DNA from: an uncultured Eubacterium sp.
GTDB lineage: Bacteria; Bacillota; Clostridia; Lachnospirales; Lachnospiraceae
Reading direction: 5' to 3'
Assembly: GCF_934295145.1 (NCBI RefSeq)
Contig: NZ_CAKRAS010000009.1
Coordinates: forward strand, 1 to 64,000
Length of the DNA stretch: 64,000 bases
The notes below the pieces were generated by a model. It did not search any database and was not told where the DNA came from. It saw nothing but the letters and a program-made list of their open reading frames with translations. A program made the translations under genes and the position numbers. This document shows positions 53,883-62,237 of this stretch, in pieces (positions within the stretch are counted from its first letter, which is position 1; each line of letters opens with the position of its first letter).

Positions 53883-54094
53883 GTAGATGGAACAAAAATA
53901 AAAAGAAAAAACTCCAAGGCAAGGCGGTAGATTGATTTTCGTCATCGGAGCGAGCCTAGCCCGATTGCGTAAGTGTGTCTGAGGCTGCCGTCTTTGCAGC
54001 CGAGTTCACGAAAGCAATCGGAAATAAGCGGCGCAGCGCAGATAGAAAATCATTCGTGCCTGCATTGGAGTTTTTTCTTTTATTTTGTTCCTAC
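53883..54094 (-). repeat. Large covarying structure X2 (3' end of glucokinase)
   Basis: Minus-strand sense. The outer stem is about 40 bp and A/T-rich (53883-53919 with 54060-54094), reaching the glucokinase stop codon. Inner stems are TGATTTTC/GAAAATCA (54052-54045 with 53940-53933), CCGATTGC/GCAATCGG (54021-54014 with 53968-53961) and GGCTGC/GCAGCC (54001-53996 with 53988-53983). Loop and junction segments match X1 (CTATCTGCGCTGCGCC, GTGAACTC, CTCAGACACACT, GCTCGCTCCGAT). It would be transcribed as the glucokinase 3' untranslated region and ends in a T-rich run. Confidence 0.75.
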
Positions 54095-55032
54095 TTATCA
54101 AAAATCATTTTCGCACAACCATACATTCCCGCATCATTTCCAAGGGAAGCCAGCACGAATTTTGTATCCTCGCAGGCATGGAATGCACGCTCTTTGAAGT
54201 TCTTCTGAACCACATCGATCAGAATCTGTCCTGCTTTGGACACACCGCCGCCGATTACGAACATTTCCGGATCAACCACGCAAGCGATAGAAGCCAGTGC
54301 GCCACCGAGAATCTTTCCAAGTTTCTCAACCAGCTCAATCGCAACAGCGTCACCTGCTTTTGCAGCGTCAAAAATATCTTTTGCAGTTACTTCCGGCAGA
54401 TCACGCAGTGTGGTTGCCGCATCATCTGCTGCCAGACGCTGTTTTGCCAGACGAACAATACCGGTTGCAGAAGCATACTGCTCCAGGCATCCGCATTTGC
54501 CGCATCCGCATTTGTCGGTCTCTGTATCGGATACTTTGATATGTCCGATTTCACCGCCTGCGCCATGCACACCACCAATGATAGAACCGTTGATGATAAC
54601 GCCGCCACCGACACCGGTTCCCAGAGTTACCATGACACCATTTTTGCAGCCCTGTCCGCCGCCTTTCCACATCTCGCCCAGTGCAGCTACGTTGGCATCA
54701 TTTCCAACTTTAACCGGCAGACCGATTTTTCCGGAAAGTGTCTCAGCTACATCAAATGTACCCCAGCCGAGGTTTACACACTGGCAAACAACGCTGTCGT
54801 CTTTGACCGGACCCGGAACACCGATTCCGATTCCTTCCACCTCATCTTTGCTGATACCAGCTGTTGCAAGCTTATCCTCCAAAGATGCCACGATATCATC
54901 CAGAATAGATGCACCGTTGTTCTCTGTGTTTGTCTTGATTTCCCATTTGTCCACGATCACACCGGTATTCTCAAACAAACCAATCTTGCATGTTGTGCCA
55001 CCTACGTCAACACCAAATCCATACTTCTTCAT
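54091..55032 (-). CDS. ROK-family glucokinase
   Basis: About 313 residues from the ATG at 55032, with AGAGG eight bases upstream; the frame stays open to 55110 but that stretch is the promoter. ATP-dependent phosphorylation of glucose. N-terminal GVDVGGTTCKIGLF, the ROK zinc motif GHIKVSDTETDKCGCGKCGCLEQYAS, and VVDPEMFVIGGGVSKAG are all present. It should feed glucose from lactose and other glycans into glycolysis. Its stop codon is inside the outer stem of X2. Confidence 0.93.
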   Translation of the reverse strand: MKKYGFGVDVGGTTCKIGLFENTGVIVDKWEIKTNTENNGASILDDIVASLEDKLATAGISKDEVEGIGIGVPGPVKDDSVVCQCVNLGWGTFDVAETLSGKIGLPVKVGNDANVAALGEMWKGGGQGCKNGVMVTLGTGVGGGVIINGSIIGGVHGAGGEIGHIKVSDTETDKCGCGKCGCLEQYASATGIVRLAKQRLAADDAATTLRDLPEVTAKDIFDAAKAGDAVAIELVEKLGKILGGALASIACVVDPEMFVIGGGVSKAGQILIDVVQKNFKERAFHACEDTKFVLASLGNDAGMYGCAKMIFDK

Positions 55033-55080
55033 TTCTTTTACCTCTCGTTCTTCTTTTTTCAAAAACTCCTCATTGCCCTT

Positions 55081-55110
55081 AGTATAGCACATGTTCCGTC
55101 CCCGTCTCAA
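55081..55110 (-). promoter_or_regulatory. Glucokinase promoter
   Basis: TTGAGA (55105-55110) and TATACT (55081-55086) on the minus strand with an 18-base spacer. This supports the ATG at 55032 as the real start. Confidence 0.65.
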
Positions 55111-55325
55111 TGCCGGATTTCCACATTTGCTACTGGTTTTTTGTATTTTTCTGAACTATACTAAGCACAGAAGTAATTTCATAAAAACAATGTTATGCTT
55201 CGTTTCTTGCAGCGATAAAATAATTTAAGCTGAATTCAAGGTGAACGCATATGGAATCAGTCGCCATTTACACCTTATAGAAACAGAGGCTTTTCGACAA
55301 ATATTCAAACTATTAGGAGCACAAT

Positions 55326-56294
55326 ATGAAACTTGGAATTTTAGGAAGCGGTCTGATTGTGCGGGATGTTCTCCCGCTGCTGGCTGCCATGAAACAGGAA
55401 GGAAAAATTGAAGCATGTTATATTTTGGTGCGGGAATCCTCAGTGCAACGTGCCGGAGAACTTTGTGAAACCTATGACTTAAACGGTGTCTTTCTGGATT
55501 ACGATGCGTTGTTGCAGACAGATATTGATACGGTCTACGTAGCTCTGCCAAACACCCTGCACTTTGATTTCACGAAAAAAGCGCTGGAATCCAGCAAACA
55601 CGCCATCGTGGAAAAACCGATCACACTGACCACAGAAGAACTGCGGATTCTCCGCGAAACTGCCAAAAAACATCACGTTATGTTGATCGAGGCCATGAGC
55701 TTACATTTTACTCCGGCTTATCAGGCGGTACGAGAGACCTTACCACAACTTGGTCCGGTGCGCATGATCAATTTTCAGTTCTGCCAGTATTCCTCCCGTT
55801 ACGATGCATTTCTGGAAGAAAACATCGCTCCGGCCTTTGATCCAAACTGTGCCGGCGGCGCCCTGATGGATCTGAACGTCTACAACCTGCATGCCATCAT
55901 CGGATTATTTGGCAGACCGAAGGCATTTTCCTATCAGCCAAACATGCAGCGCGGCATTGACACCAGCGGCGTGGTCACTCTGGATTACGGCAATTACAAA
56001 GCTGTCGCTCTGGCTGCCAAAGACTGTCAGGCTCCGGTACATTCCACCATTGCCGGCGAAAAGGCTTGCCTGACCATTCCAATGCCGATGAATCAGATTT
56101 CTGCATTTACTATCACAGACCGCAAAGGAAATCTTCTGAAAAACTGTGATTTTAAGGAAAATGTACATCGACTTTCCTACGAATTTTATGAATTTGAACG
56201 AATGATCCGTGAACAGGATTTTGCAAAAGCAGATCAATTGCTGGAAATCAGCGAAATTGTGACAGAAATACTGGAAGCTCTGAGACCCTACTAG
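55326..56294 (+). CDS. Gfo/Idh/MocA-family oxidoreductase
   Basis: A 322-residue NAD(P)-dependent oxidoreductase with Rossmann motif ILGSGLIVRDVLPLL and an intact EKP motif (AIVEKPITLT), unlike the operon-encoded relative at 35780. The C-terminal domain has GGALMDLNVYNLHAIIGLFGRP. It probably oxidises a sugar or inositol-like compound, but no pathway gene is near. GGAG lies six bases before the ATG. Transcribed alone, divergent from glucokinase. Confidence 0.9.
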   Translation: MKLGILGSGLIVRDVLPLLAAMKQEGKIEACYILVRESSVQRAGELCETYDLNGVFLDYDALLQTDIDTVYVALPNTLHFDFTKKALESSKHAIVEKPITLTTEELRILRETAKKHHVMLIEAMSLHFTPAYQAVRETLPQLGPVRMINFQFCQYSSRYDAFLEENIAPAFDPNCAGGALMDLNVYNLHAIIGLFGRPKAFSYQPNMQRGIDTSGVVTLDYGNYKAVALAAKDCQAPVHSTIAGEKACLTIPMPMNQISAFTITDRKGNLLKNCDFKENVHRLSYEFYEFERMIREQDFAKADQLLEISEIVTEILEALRPY

Positions 56295-56314
56295 GGTTCA
56301 GAGCTTCCATCATT

Positions 56315-56806
56315 TTACATAAATTTCATTACTATGTACAATGTATGATTCTTTTTATCATTCAAAAAATAACACCAATTTTTTATTTTTTCGTTAAAAC
56401 TATAGTATTGTTCCTCTTTTAACCATTCATCATACTCCACAGTATCAAACAAATTCTGTCCAAGAGAACTTATCTCCGTATTTATCTGTTCCATTTCCTT
56501 TTTTGAAAGCATACCAGAACCATGTCTCTGATCCCAAAATACATCCTGCTTATTTACATCATGACTTTTCAATTCCGTCAATGACATTGTTCCTCTATAG
56601 GATACAATTGCGTACACTTCTCCATCTCCACCAAATCCTTGATTGGACTGGATATCTGTCACATGCAGAAATAATGGTAATTTTTTTCCCCAGTTTGCCT
56701 TCACTGACATTCTAAGATTTATTGTCTTCCATTGCCACGCAAAAGCCAATGCTACACATCCTAATATAATTACTAATAAGTAATAATGCCGTTTTTTCTT
56801 TTTCAT
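56315..56806 (-). CDS. Small membrane-anchored protein of unknown function
   Basis: A 163-residue protein with one N-terminal membrane helix (residues about 7-25) after a basic KKKKRH start, then a soluble domain likely outside the cell. It contains no recognisable motif. GAGG is 12 bases upstream. It converges with the oxidoreductase gene with a 20-base gap. Confidence 0.65.
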   Translation of the reverse strand: MKKKKRHYYLLVIILGCVALAFAWQWKTINLRMSVKANWGKKLPLFLHVTDIQSNQGFGGDGEVYAIVSYRGTMSLTELKSHDVNKQDVFWDQRHGSGMLSKKEMEQINTEISSLGQNLFDTVEYDEWLKEEQYYSFNEKIKNWCYFLNDKKNHTLYIVMKFM

Positions 56807-56975
56807 ATCCTTTCGCGTCCTCTTTTATTCAATCAGCACTTCTTTCCCGCAAAAAGCAAATCCATAAAAGAAACATCCCAGCGTGCCATGATATCCTACT
56901 GCCATCTGCGCAATGATATCTGACGTACTCTGAGATGTTTCTTTCTTAATCTTTTATTCATCTGATATAGAATTT

Positions 56976-57890
56976 TTATTTATTTCCAATATCATATGGT
57001 GTGGTCTGGTATACATAATAATTCAACCAGTTTGAAAACAACAGCTGACCGGCAGAACGCCAGGTTACTATCGGTTTCTTTGTTGGATCATCATCTGGAT
57101 AATAATTACACGGAATATGCGGGTTTAACCCTTTTTTCATATCTCGCTGATACTCCAGTTCCAGTGTGTTTGCATCATATTCCAGATGACAAAGCACAAA
57201 AAAGTTTTTGGAATCCGTCGTTTTCAAAATTGTCGGACCGCCCTTTTCGCTGTCAGCGATCAGTTCCAGTTCCGGGACTTTATCCACATCCTCCTTGAGG
57301 ATACCGACTTCGCGGGAATGAGGCGCATAAAATACATCATCAAATCCCCGGAATAACGGTGAACTCTGCTTTAATACGGTATTCGTATATACACCGGAAA
57401 GTTTCTCCGGGTATTCCACGGTCGGAATACCATAATAATAATAGAGTCCTGCCAGAGCGCCCCAGCAGATGTGCATCGTAGAATGTACATGTGTCTTTGC
57501 CCAGTCCATGATCTTGCAAAGTTCTTTCCAGTAATGTACTTCTTCATACGGCACAAAAGCCAGCGGCGCACCTGTAATGATCAATCCGTCGAACCAGCGG
57601 TCTTTTACCTGCTCAAATGTCGTGTAGAATGATTCCATATGCTCGCTGTCCACATGCTGCGGTGTATAGCTGGCAGTCTGTAAAAATTCCACCTTGATCT
57701 GAAGCGGTGTGTTTGAAAGTTTTCGAAGTAACTGATTCTCTGTGATGACTTTTGTCGGCATCAGATTCAGAATCAGTACATTCAAAGGACGGATATCCTG
57801 ATGCATTGCCCGATACTCCGTCATAACAAAAATATTCTCACTTTCAAGAACTGCTGTAGCCGGCAGTGAATCTGGTATTTTAATCGGCAT
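56976..57890 (-). CDS. metA: Homoserine O-acyltransferase (MetA family)
   Basis: Activates homoserine for methionine synthesis using succinyl- or acetyl-CoA. About 304 residues from the ATG at 57890 (GGAGG eight bases upstream), starting MPIKIPDSLPA as is usual. Catalytic Cys is in HICWGALAGLYYYYGIP, and the His and Glu in LCHLEYD. At the position known to set donor choice (Gly for succinyl-CoA, Glu for acetyl-CoA), this protein reads GAPLA, an alanine, so the donor is unsure. No S-box or other leader was recognised upstream. Confidence 0.93.
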   Translation of the reverse strand: MPIKIPDSLPATAVLESENIFVMTEYRAMHQDIRPLNVLILNLMPTKVITENQLLRKLSNTPLQIKVEFLQTASYTPQHVDSEHMESFYTTFEQVKDRWFDGLIITGAPLAFVPYEEVHYWKELCKIMDWAKTHVHSTMHICWGALAGLYYYYGIPTVEYPEKLSGVYTNTVLKQSSPLFRGFDDVFYAPHSREVGILKEDVDKVPELELIADSEKGGPTILKTTDSKNFFVLCHLEYDANTLELEYQRDMKKGLNPHIPCNYYPDDDPTKKPIVTWRSAGQLLFSNWLNYYVYQTTPYDIGNK

Positions 57891-58029
57891 ATCCATTTCC
57901 TCCTTTTGTTAGTTTCAGAATTCTCCATTGAATCCTGTATGAAGACTCTCCGTGAATCTTCGCAGATGGTTCTATTCTATCTGTTATCCCCAAATAAATC
58001 AACACTTATTTTTTTCATAGTTCACTTAC

Positions 58030-59361
58030 TCACGCTTCCTTTTTCAGTGTCCGCACTACTTTTACGATCAACGGAATCACCATGGCGATCCATACCATCG
58101 GCTCTGCCCAGATAATGCCCCAGTATGCAAACATCGGTGCAAATATAAAAGCAAAAATAATTTTTCCGGCAAGCTCAATGCAGCTGGAAAATACCGGGAT
58201 CACACGGTCGCCAAATCCCTGCATAGAATTTCGCAATATTACGATAACGCCGCACACAGCAATAAAAGACATATCAAATTTCAGATACGTACTGCCCCAA
58301 TAGATCACATCCGGATCTGTAGTGCTTGCCACAAACTGAATCAACTGTCCCGCCACAGTATGACAGATGATGAATACGATCACCGCCCAGACAACCACAA
58401 TGATCAGAGATGATTTCAGTCCCTGACGAATTCTGTCAAAACGCTTTGCACCATAATTCTGTCCACAGTAAGTTGCCATGGCTGATCCCAGCACACTGTT
58501 TGGCAACGCTACAATCTCAAATACTTTTCTGGCTGCTGTGTGGGCTACGATTATAGTTGTTCCAAGCGTGTTGATGGCAGACTGCAGCAAAATGGTTCCA
58601 ATGCTGACCAGGCAGGACATCAGTCCCATGGATAATCCACTCTTATACATTTCCATTGCCAGACCTTTATCCATTCTAAAATCTGTTTTTTTCAAATATA
58701 AAATCGGGAATTTCCTGAAAATCCGAATAAAACATAACACTACGGAAAGCAGCTGTGCCAGTACCGTTGCGATTGCCGCCCCCTGCACGCCCATCTTGAA
58801 TCCCAGAATAAAAAGATAATCAAGGCCAATGTTGCTGACCGTTGAAACGATCAGGAAGATCAGCGGTGTAATGGCATCACCGATTGCCCGCAATGTATTT
58901 GCACACAGATTATAAAGCAGCGTAGCAAACAATCCGACAATGAGCACACTGATATAAGAATATGCCATTGTATACTGTGCTTTTGGCACATGCAACAAAT
59001 TCAGAACCGGGTGAAGGAAAATCATCAGCGCTGCTACCAGCACTGCGGTTGTCACCATCCCAAGTACAATTGCTGATGCAAAAGATTTTTTCAGCTGTTC
59101 CCATTTTTTTGCACCAAAATACATGGCCGTAATCAGAGAAAATCCCAGCGTCAGACCATTTAAAAATCCAGTCATCAGCGTATGTAACGTGGATACGGAA
59201 CCTACGGCTGCCAATGCTTCTGTCCCAAGCGTACTTCCTACGATTTTTGTATCTACCAGACTGTATAACAGCTGAAACACATTTCCCCAGAAAATCGGGA
59301 TGGAAAACAACAGAATCTGTTTCCACGGTGTTCCTTCTGTCAGAGTTTTCGTTTTACTCAT
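58030..59361 (-). CDS. MATE-family efflux transporter
   Basis: A 443-residue multidrug/toxin exporter with about twelve membrane helices in two halves, driven by sodium or protons. The N-terminal segment IPIFWGNVFQLLYSLVDTKIVG and the second-half segment LPNSVLGSAMATYCGQNYGAKRFDRI are typical. The substrate is unknown. AGGAG lies upstream of the ATG. An imperfect GGTAAT/ATTACC repeat at about 59425-59457 lies in its promoter region. Confidence 0.9.
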   Translation of the reverse strand: MSKTKTLTEGTPWKQILLFSIPIFWGNVFQLLYSLVDTKIVGSTLGTEALAAVGSVSTLHTLMTGFLNGLTLGFSLITAMYFGAKKWEQLKKSFASAIVLGMVTTAVLVAALMIFLHPVLNLLHVPKAQYTMAYSYISVLIVGLFATLLYNLCANTLRAIGDAITPLIFLIVSTVSNIGLDYLFILGFKMGVQGAAIATVLAQLLSVVLCFIRIFRKFPILYLKKTDFRMDKGLAMEMYKSGLSMGLMSCLVSIGTILLQSAINTLGTTIIVAHTAARKVFEIVALPNSVLGSAMATYCGQNYGAKRFDRIRQGLKSSLIIVVVWAVIVFIICHTVAGQLIQFVASTTDPDVIYWGSTYLKFDMSFIAVCGVIVILRNSMQGFGDRVIPVFSSCIELAGKIIFAFIFAPMFAYWGIIWAEPMVWIAMVIPLIVKVVRTLKKEA

Positions 59362-59578
59362 TTATCATGACTCCTTTCTCACATTGTCGTCCTCTATGTG
59401 AAATAACTTCATATCTTCGGCAAAATTGGTAATTCATTTTATTAAAAAATGTCCATTACCTTTATTCCTCATATTTTTAACTTTACTGTAACCTTAGCAA
59501 GTATAAAGATTTATTGGACGAATTGCAAGTGAAATGTTACACTGATACATGGTGTCCAGTTGATGAGCATTTCTTTTT

Positions 59579-59652
59579 GTAAAGCGGACATTCGCAATCC
59601 GTTTTTCACTACTTGCTCATGAACGCACAGGAGACTTGGTGCGTGATTCTGG
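59579..59652 (+). repeat. Mosaic repeat, 5' module joined to the start of the 3' module
   Basis: GTAAAGCGGACATTCGCAAT runs into CTTGCTCATGAACGCACAGG and then AGACTTGGTGCGTGATTCTGG. It therefore joins the module seen at 14493 with the one seen at 51079 and 53382, but breaks off before the inner hairpin. Confidence 0.65.
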
Positions 59653-59658
59653 ACAAAA

Positions 59659-59678
59659 TGTAGTGTATACAATCTACA
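59659..59678. promoter_or_regulatory. Candidate operator before azlC
   Basis: TGTAGTGTATACAATCTACA, an imperfect palindrome centred on TGTATACA, lies 13 bases before the azlC start. Its shape resembles GntR- or Lrp-type sites; no such regulator gene is adjacent. Confidence 0.35.
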
Positions 59679-59691
59679 AGGGGATAAGACA

Positions 59692-60417
59692 ATGAATAAA
59701 CAGAAAAACAAATATTACTACCTGAAAGGTATCAAGAATGGTATGCCGATCTGTCTCGGCTATCTGGCAGTTTCTTTCACACTTGGAATCACTGCCCGAA
59801 ACGCCGGTATGACTGCCTGGCAGGCCATGCTGACGAGTCTTGCCTGTAATGCTTCCGCCGGACAGTATGCAGGATTTACAGTTATCGCTGCCGGTGGGAC
59901 TTATTTTGAAATGATCTTGATGGAACTTGTGGCAAACGCACGGTATCTGCTGATGTCCTGTTCCTTAAGTCAGAAATTCTCTTCGGAAACAGGACTGCTG
60001 CACCGTATGCTGGTAGGCTATGATGTCACTGATGAAATTTTCGGTGTCGCAGTATCAGAACCCGGAAAACTGAATCCGTTTTACAATTACGGCATGATGA
60101 CCGTGGCTATTCCGGGCTGGAGCCTTGGGACCTTTTTCGGTGTCATTATGGGAAACATCCTTCCGGCAAATATCGTAAGTGCTTTAAGCGTCGGATTATA
60201 TGGCATGTTTCTTGCTATTATCATTCCACCTGCACGAAAAAACAAGATTATTGCCGCTCTGGTCACCATTTCTATGGTTTCCAGTTACATATTCTCCCGT
60301 TTGCCGGTGATTTCCAACATTTCATCCGGTATCCGTACCATTATTCTGACGGTAGCTATTGCAGGTATCGCAGCGGTGCTGTTCCCGGTAAAGGAGGAAA
60401 ACGAACATGCAGCATAA
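59692..60417 (+). CDS. azlC: AzlC-family branched-chain amino acid exporter subunit
   Basis: A 241-residue membrane protein of the AzlC family, the larger subunit of a two-part exporter of branched-chain amino acids. Typical segment LACNASAGQYAGFTVIAAGGTYFEMILMELVANARYLLMSCSL, and about six to seven helices. AAGGGG precedes the ATG by eight bases. Its end overlaps azlD by 11 bases. Confidence 0.93.
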   Translation: MNKQKNKYYYLKGIKNGMPICLGYLAVSFTLGITARNAGMTAWQAMLTSLACNASAGQYAGFTVIAAGGTYFEMILMELVANARYLLMSCSLSQKFSSETGLLHRMLVGYDVTDEIFGVAVSEPGKLNPFYNYGMMTVAIPGWSLGTFFGVIMGNILPANIVSALSVGLYGMFLAIIIPPARKNKIIAALVTISMVSSYIFSRLPVISNISSGIRTIILTVAIAGIAAVLFPVKEENEHAA

Positions 60418-60712
60418 CATTTATATTTACATTCTGGTCATGTTTGCCGTGACCTACCTGATCCGTGTCCTGCCACTGACACTGATCCGTAAGGAAATCA
60501 AAAATAAAACCGTTCGGTCGTTTTTATACTATGTACCATATGTCACACTGGCAGTTATGACGTTTCCGGCGATCATGGAAGCGACAAACAGCCCGGTTGC
60601 GGGACTTGCGGCACTGATCGTGGGAATCATACTTGCATGGTGCGGACGGAGTCTGTTCCAGGTGGCGGTACTGTCTTGCGTGGTGGTGTTCGTGCTGGAA
60701 TTATTCTTGTAA
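60407..60712 (+). CDS. azlD: AzlD-family branched-chain amino acid exporter subunit
   Basis: A 101-residue protein with three or four helices, the small partner of AzlC. TYLIRVLPLTLIRK and FLYYVPYVTLAVMTFPAIM are family-typical. Its AGGAGG is inside the end of azlC, so translation is coupled. A core-stem element follows as the transcript end. Confidence 0.92.
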   Translation: MQHNIYIYILVMFAVTYLIRVLPLTLIRKEIKNKTVRSFLYYVPYVTLAVMTFPAIMEATNSPVAGLAALIVGIILAWCGRSLFQVAVLSCVVVFVLELFL

Positions 60713-60745
60713 TGTATTGATTAAAATTTAATAGTTTATAAAATG

Positions 60746-60813
60746 AAAGGACTCAGGCTATTTTTTCTTGACCAGCGATTATTAGCGGGCAAGACAAAAT
60801 AGACAGAGTCCTT
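60746..60813 (+). repeat. Core-stem element copy 5
   Basis: The outer stem AAAGGACTC/GAGTCCTTT and CTATTTT/AAAATAG lead to the inner stem CTTGACC/GGGCAAG and the core AGCGATTATTAGC at 60774-60786 (G to A at the eighth base). The conserved T-C mismatch is present and a T-run follows. It lies between convergent azlD and flavodiiron genes. Confidence 0.78.
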
Positions 60814-60848
60814 TTCACAACTTAAATTTTAACCACACAAAGAAGAAA

Positions 60849-62003
60849 CTACAGAAGTTCCTCTGCCATAGCATCGAGTTCTTTCTCGTTTTCTTCACTT
60901 AAGGAAGACATGATTTTTACAGAATGCTCAAGCCATGTGATCTCTTTGCTCTTCTCAAACATGCCTGTCATCACGCGGGCAGCTGTCGGAGCCCAGGAAC
61001 CATTCTCAATGAGACCAATGGTACGTTTCTGGTAATTACGCTCTGTCAGATGCTCGATGAATGTCTTCATAAACGGGAACACATCTGCATTGTAAGTTAC
61101 ACTGGCAAGAACCAGTTTTCCGTAACGGAATGCATCTTCTACTGCCTCTGCCATGTCCTCACGGGCAAGATCACATACAACTACCTTCGGGCAGCCTTTT
61201 GCTTCCAGCTTCTCTGCCAGCAGCTCTGCTGCTTTTTTTGTATGTCCGTAGACAGATGCATATGCGATCATGACACCTTCTGATTCTACGCCATAAGAAG
61301 ACCAGATGTTGTACTTCTCAATATAATGTCCAAGATCTTCGGTCAGAACCGGTCCATGTAACGGGCAGATGATCTGGATATCTAAAGTTGCAGCTACTTT
61401 CAGCAGATTCTGTACCTGTGCGCCGTATTTTCCAACGATTCCAATATAATAACGGCGTGCTTCACAATCCCAGTCTTCTTCCACATCTAATGCGCCGAAT
61501 TTTCCAAATCCGTCTGCAGAGAACAGAACTTTATCTGTGCTGTCATATGTTACCATAACTTCCGGCCAGTGAACCATCGGTGCAAATACAAATGTCAGCT
61601 CATGTTTTCCAAGGCTTAATGTCTCACCATTTTTTACTTCTACTGTTTTTCCGTCAAGGTTCAGTCCACGGAAGAAGTTTTTCATCATAGTAAATGTCTT
61701 TGCATTTCCAACAATCTGCGCATTCGGATATTTCTCTGCAAATACTTCAATATTTGCTGCATGATCCGGCTCCATATGCTGAACAATCAGATAATCCGGT
61801 GTTGCGCCATCCAATGCTTTCTCAAGATTTGCCAGCCATTCCTCACCGAAATTGCCATCTACGGTATCCATAACGGCGATTTTCTCATCACGGATCACAT
61901 AAGAATTGTATGCCATTCCGTTCGGAACAATATACTGTCCTTCAAACAGATCCACTTCGTGATCATTTACGCCTACATAAATAATGTCCTCTGTAATTTT
62001 CAT
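60849..62003 (-). CDS. FprA-type flavodiiron protein
   Basis: An oxygen- or nitric oxide-reducing enzyme that protects anaerobes. About 384 residues from the ATG at 62003 (GGAG nine bases upstream). The metallo-beta-lactamase-like domain carries the di-iron ligands, with HMEPDHAANIE, PMVHWPEVM and PLHGPV visible. The C-terminal flavodoxin domain starts ASVYGHTKKAAELLAEKL. There is no extra rubredoxin or flavin reductase domain, so a separate electron donor is needed; the ferredoxin at 33657 is not known to serve it. Confidence 0.94.
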   Translation of the reverse strand: MKITEDIIYVGVNDHEVDLFEGQYIVPNGMAYNSYVIRDEKIAVMDTVDGNFGEEWLANLEKALDGATPDYLIVQHMEPDHAANIEVFAEKYPNAQIVGNAKTFTMMKNFFRGLNLDGKTVEVKNGETLSLGKHELTFVFAPMVHWPEVMVTYDSTDKVLFSADGFGKFGALDVEEDWDCEARRYYIGIVGKYGAQVQNLLKVAATLDIQIICPLHGPVLTEDLGHYIEKYNIWSSYGVESEGVMIAYASVYGHTKKAAELLAEKLEAKGCPKVVVCDLAREDMAEAVEDAFRYGKLVLASVTYNADVFPFMKTFIEHLTERNYQKRTIGLIENGSWAPTAARVMTGMFEKSKEITWLEHSVKIMSSLSEENEKELDAMAEELL

Positions 62004-62237
62004 TGCAATACACTCCATATAATTTTACTGATTTATTTAATGGATTTTCCTACGATAATCATAGGAATTAGTCCAAGCTACTACAAGTTGCTCCTCACAT
62101 TATAGTCAGAAATACAGACAAACGCAACCCATACTGCTTCTGTTTATAATCCTGTGCATAAATCAGTTTACTACAATACTCTTTCCTGAAGTTCTCCAAT
62201 CCACCGGTGGCTATATCAGATGGGAAACATCTTACAT

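Larger units (their letters stand above)
53301..54090. other. 790-base noncoding region between lysR and glucokinase
   Basis: No protein gene is supported. In order it holds the LysR upstream area, a mosaic repeat (53382-53460), two hairpins (53473-53507 and 53522-53553), a promoter-plus-terminator unit (53666-53784) that may be a small RNA, and structured element X2 (53883-54094). Confidence 0.7.

Noticed and set aside
54236..55087. 283-codon plus-strand ORF opposite glucokinase
   Set aside because: Shadow of the glucokinase frame; Pro/Ser/Thr-rich translation, no ribosome-binding site and no recognisable domain.
57891..58029. SAM riboswitch before metA
   Set aside because: No S-box GGTGGAG/CCCGGCAACC-type motifs are present in the 139 bases upstream.
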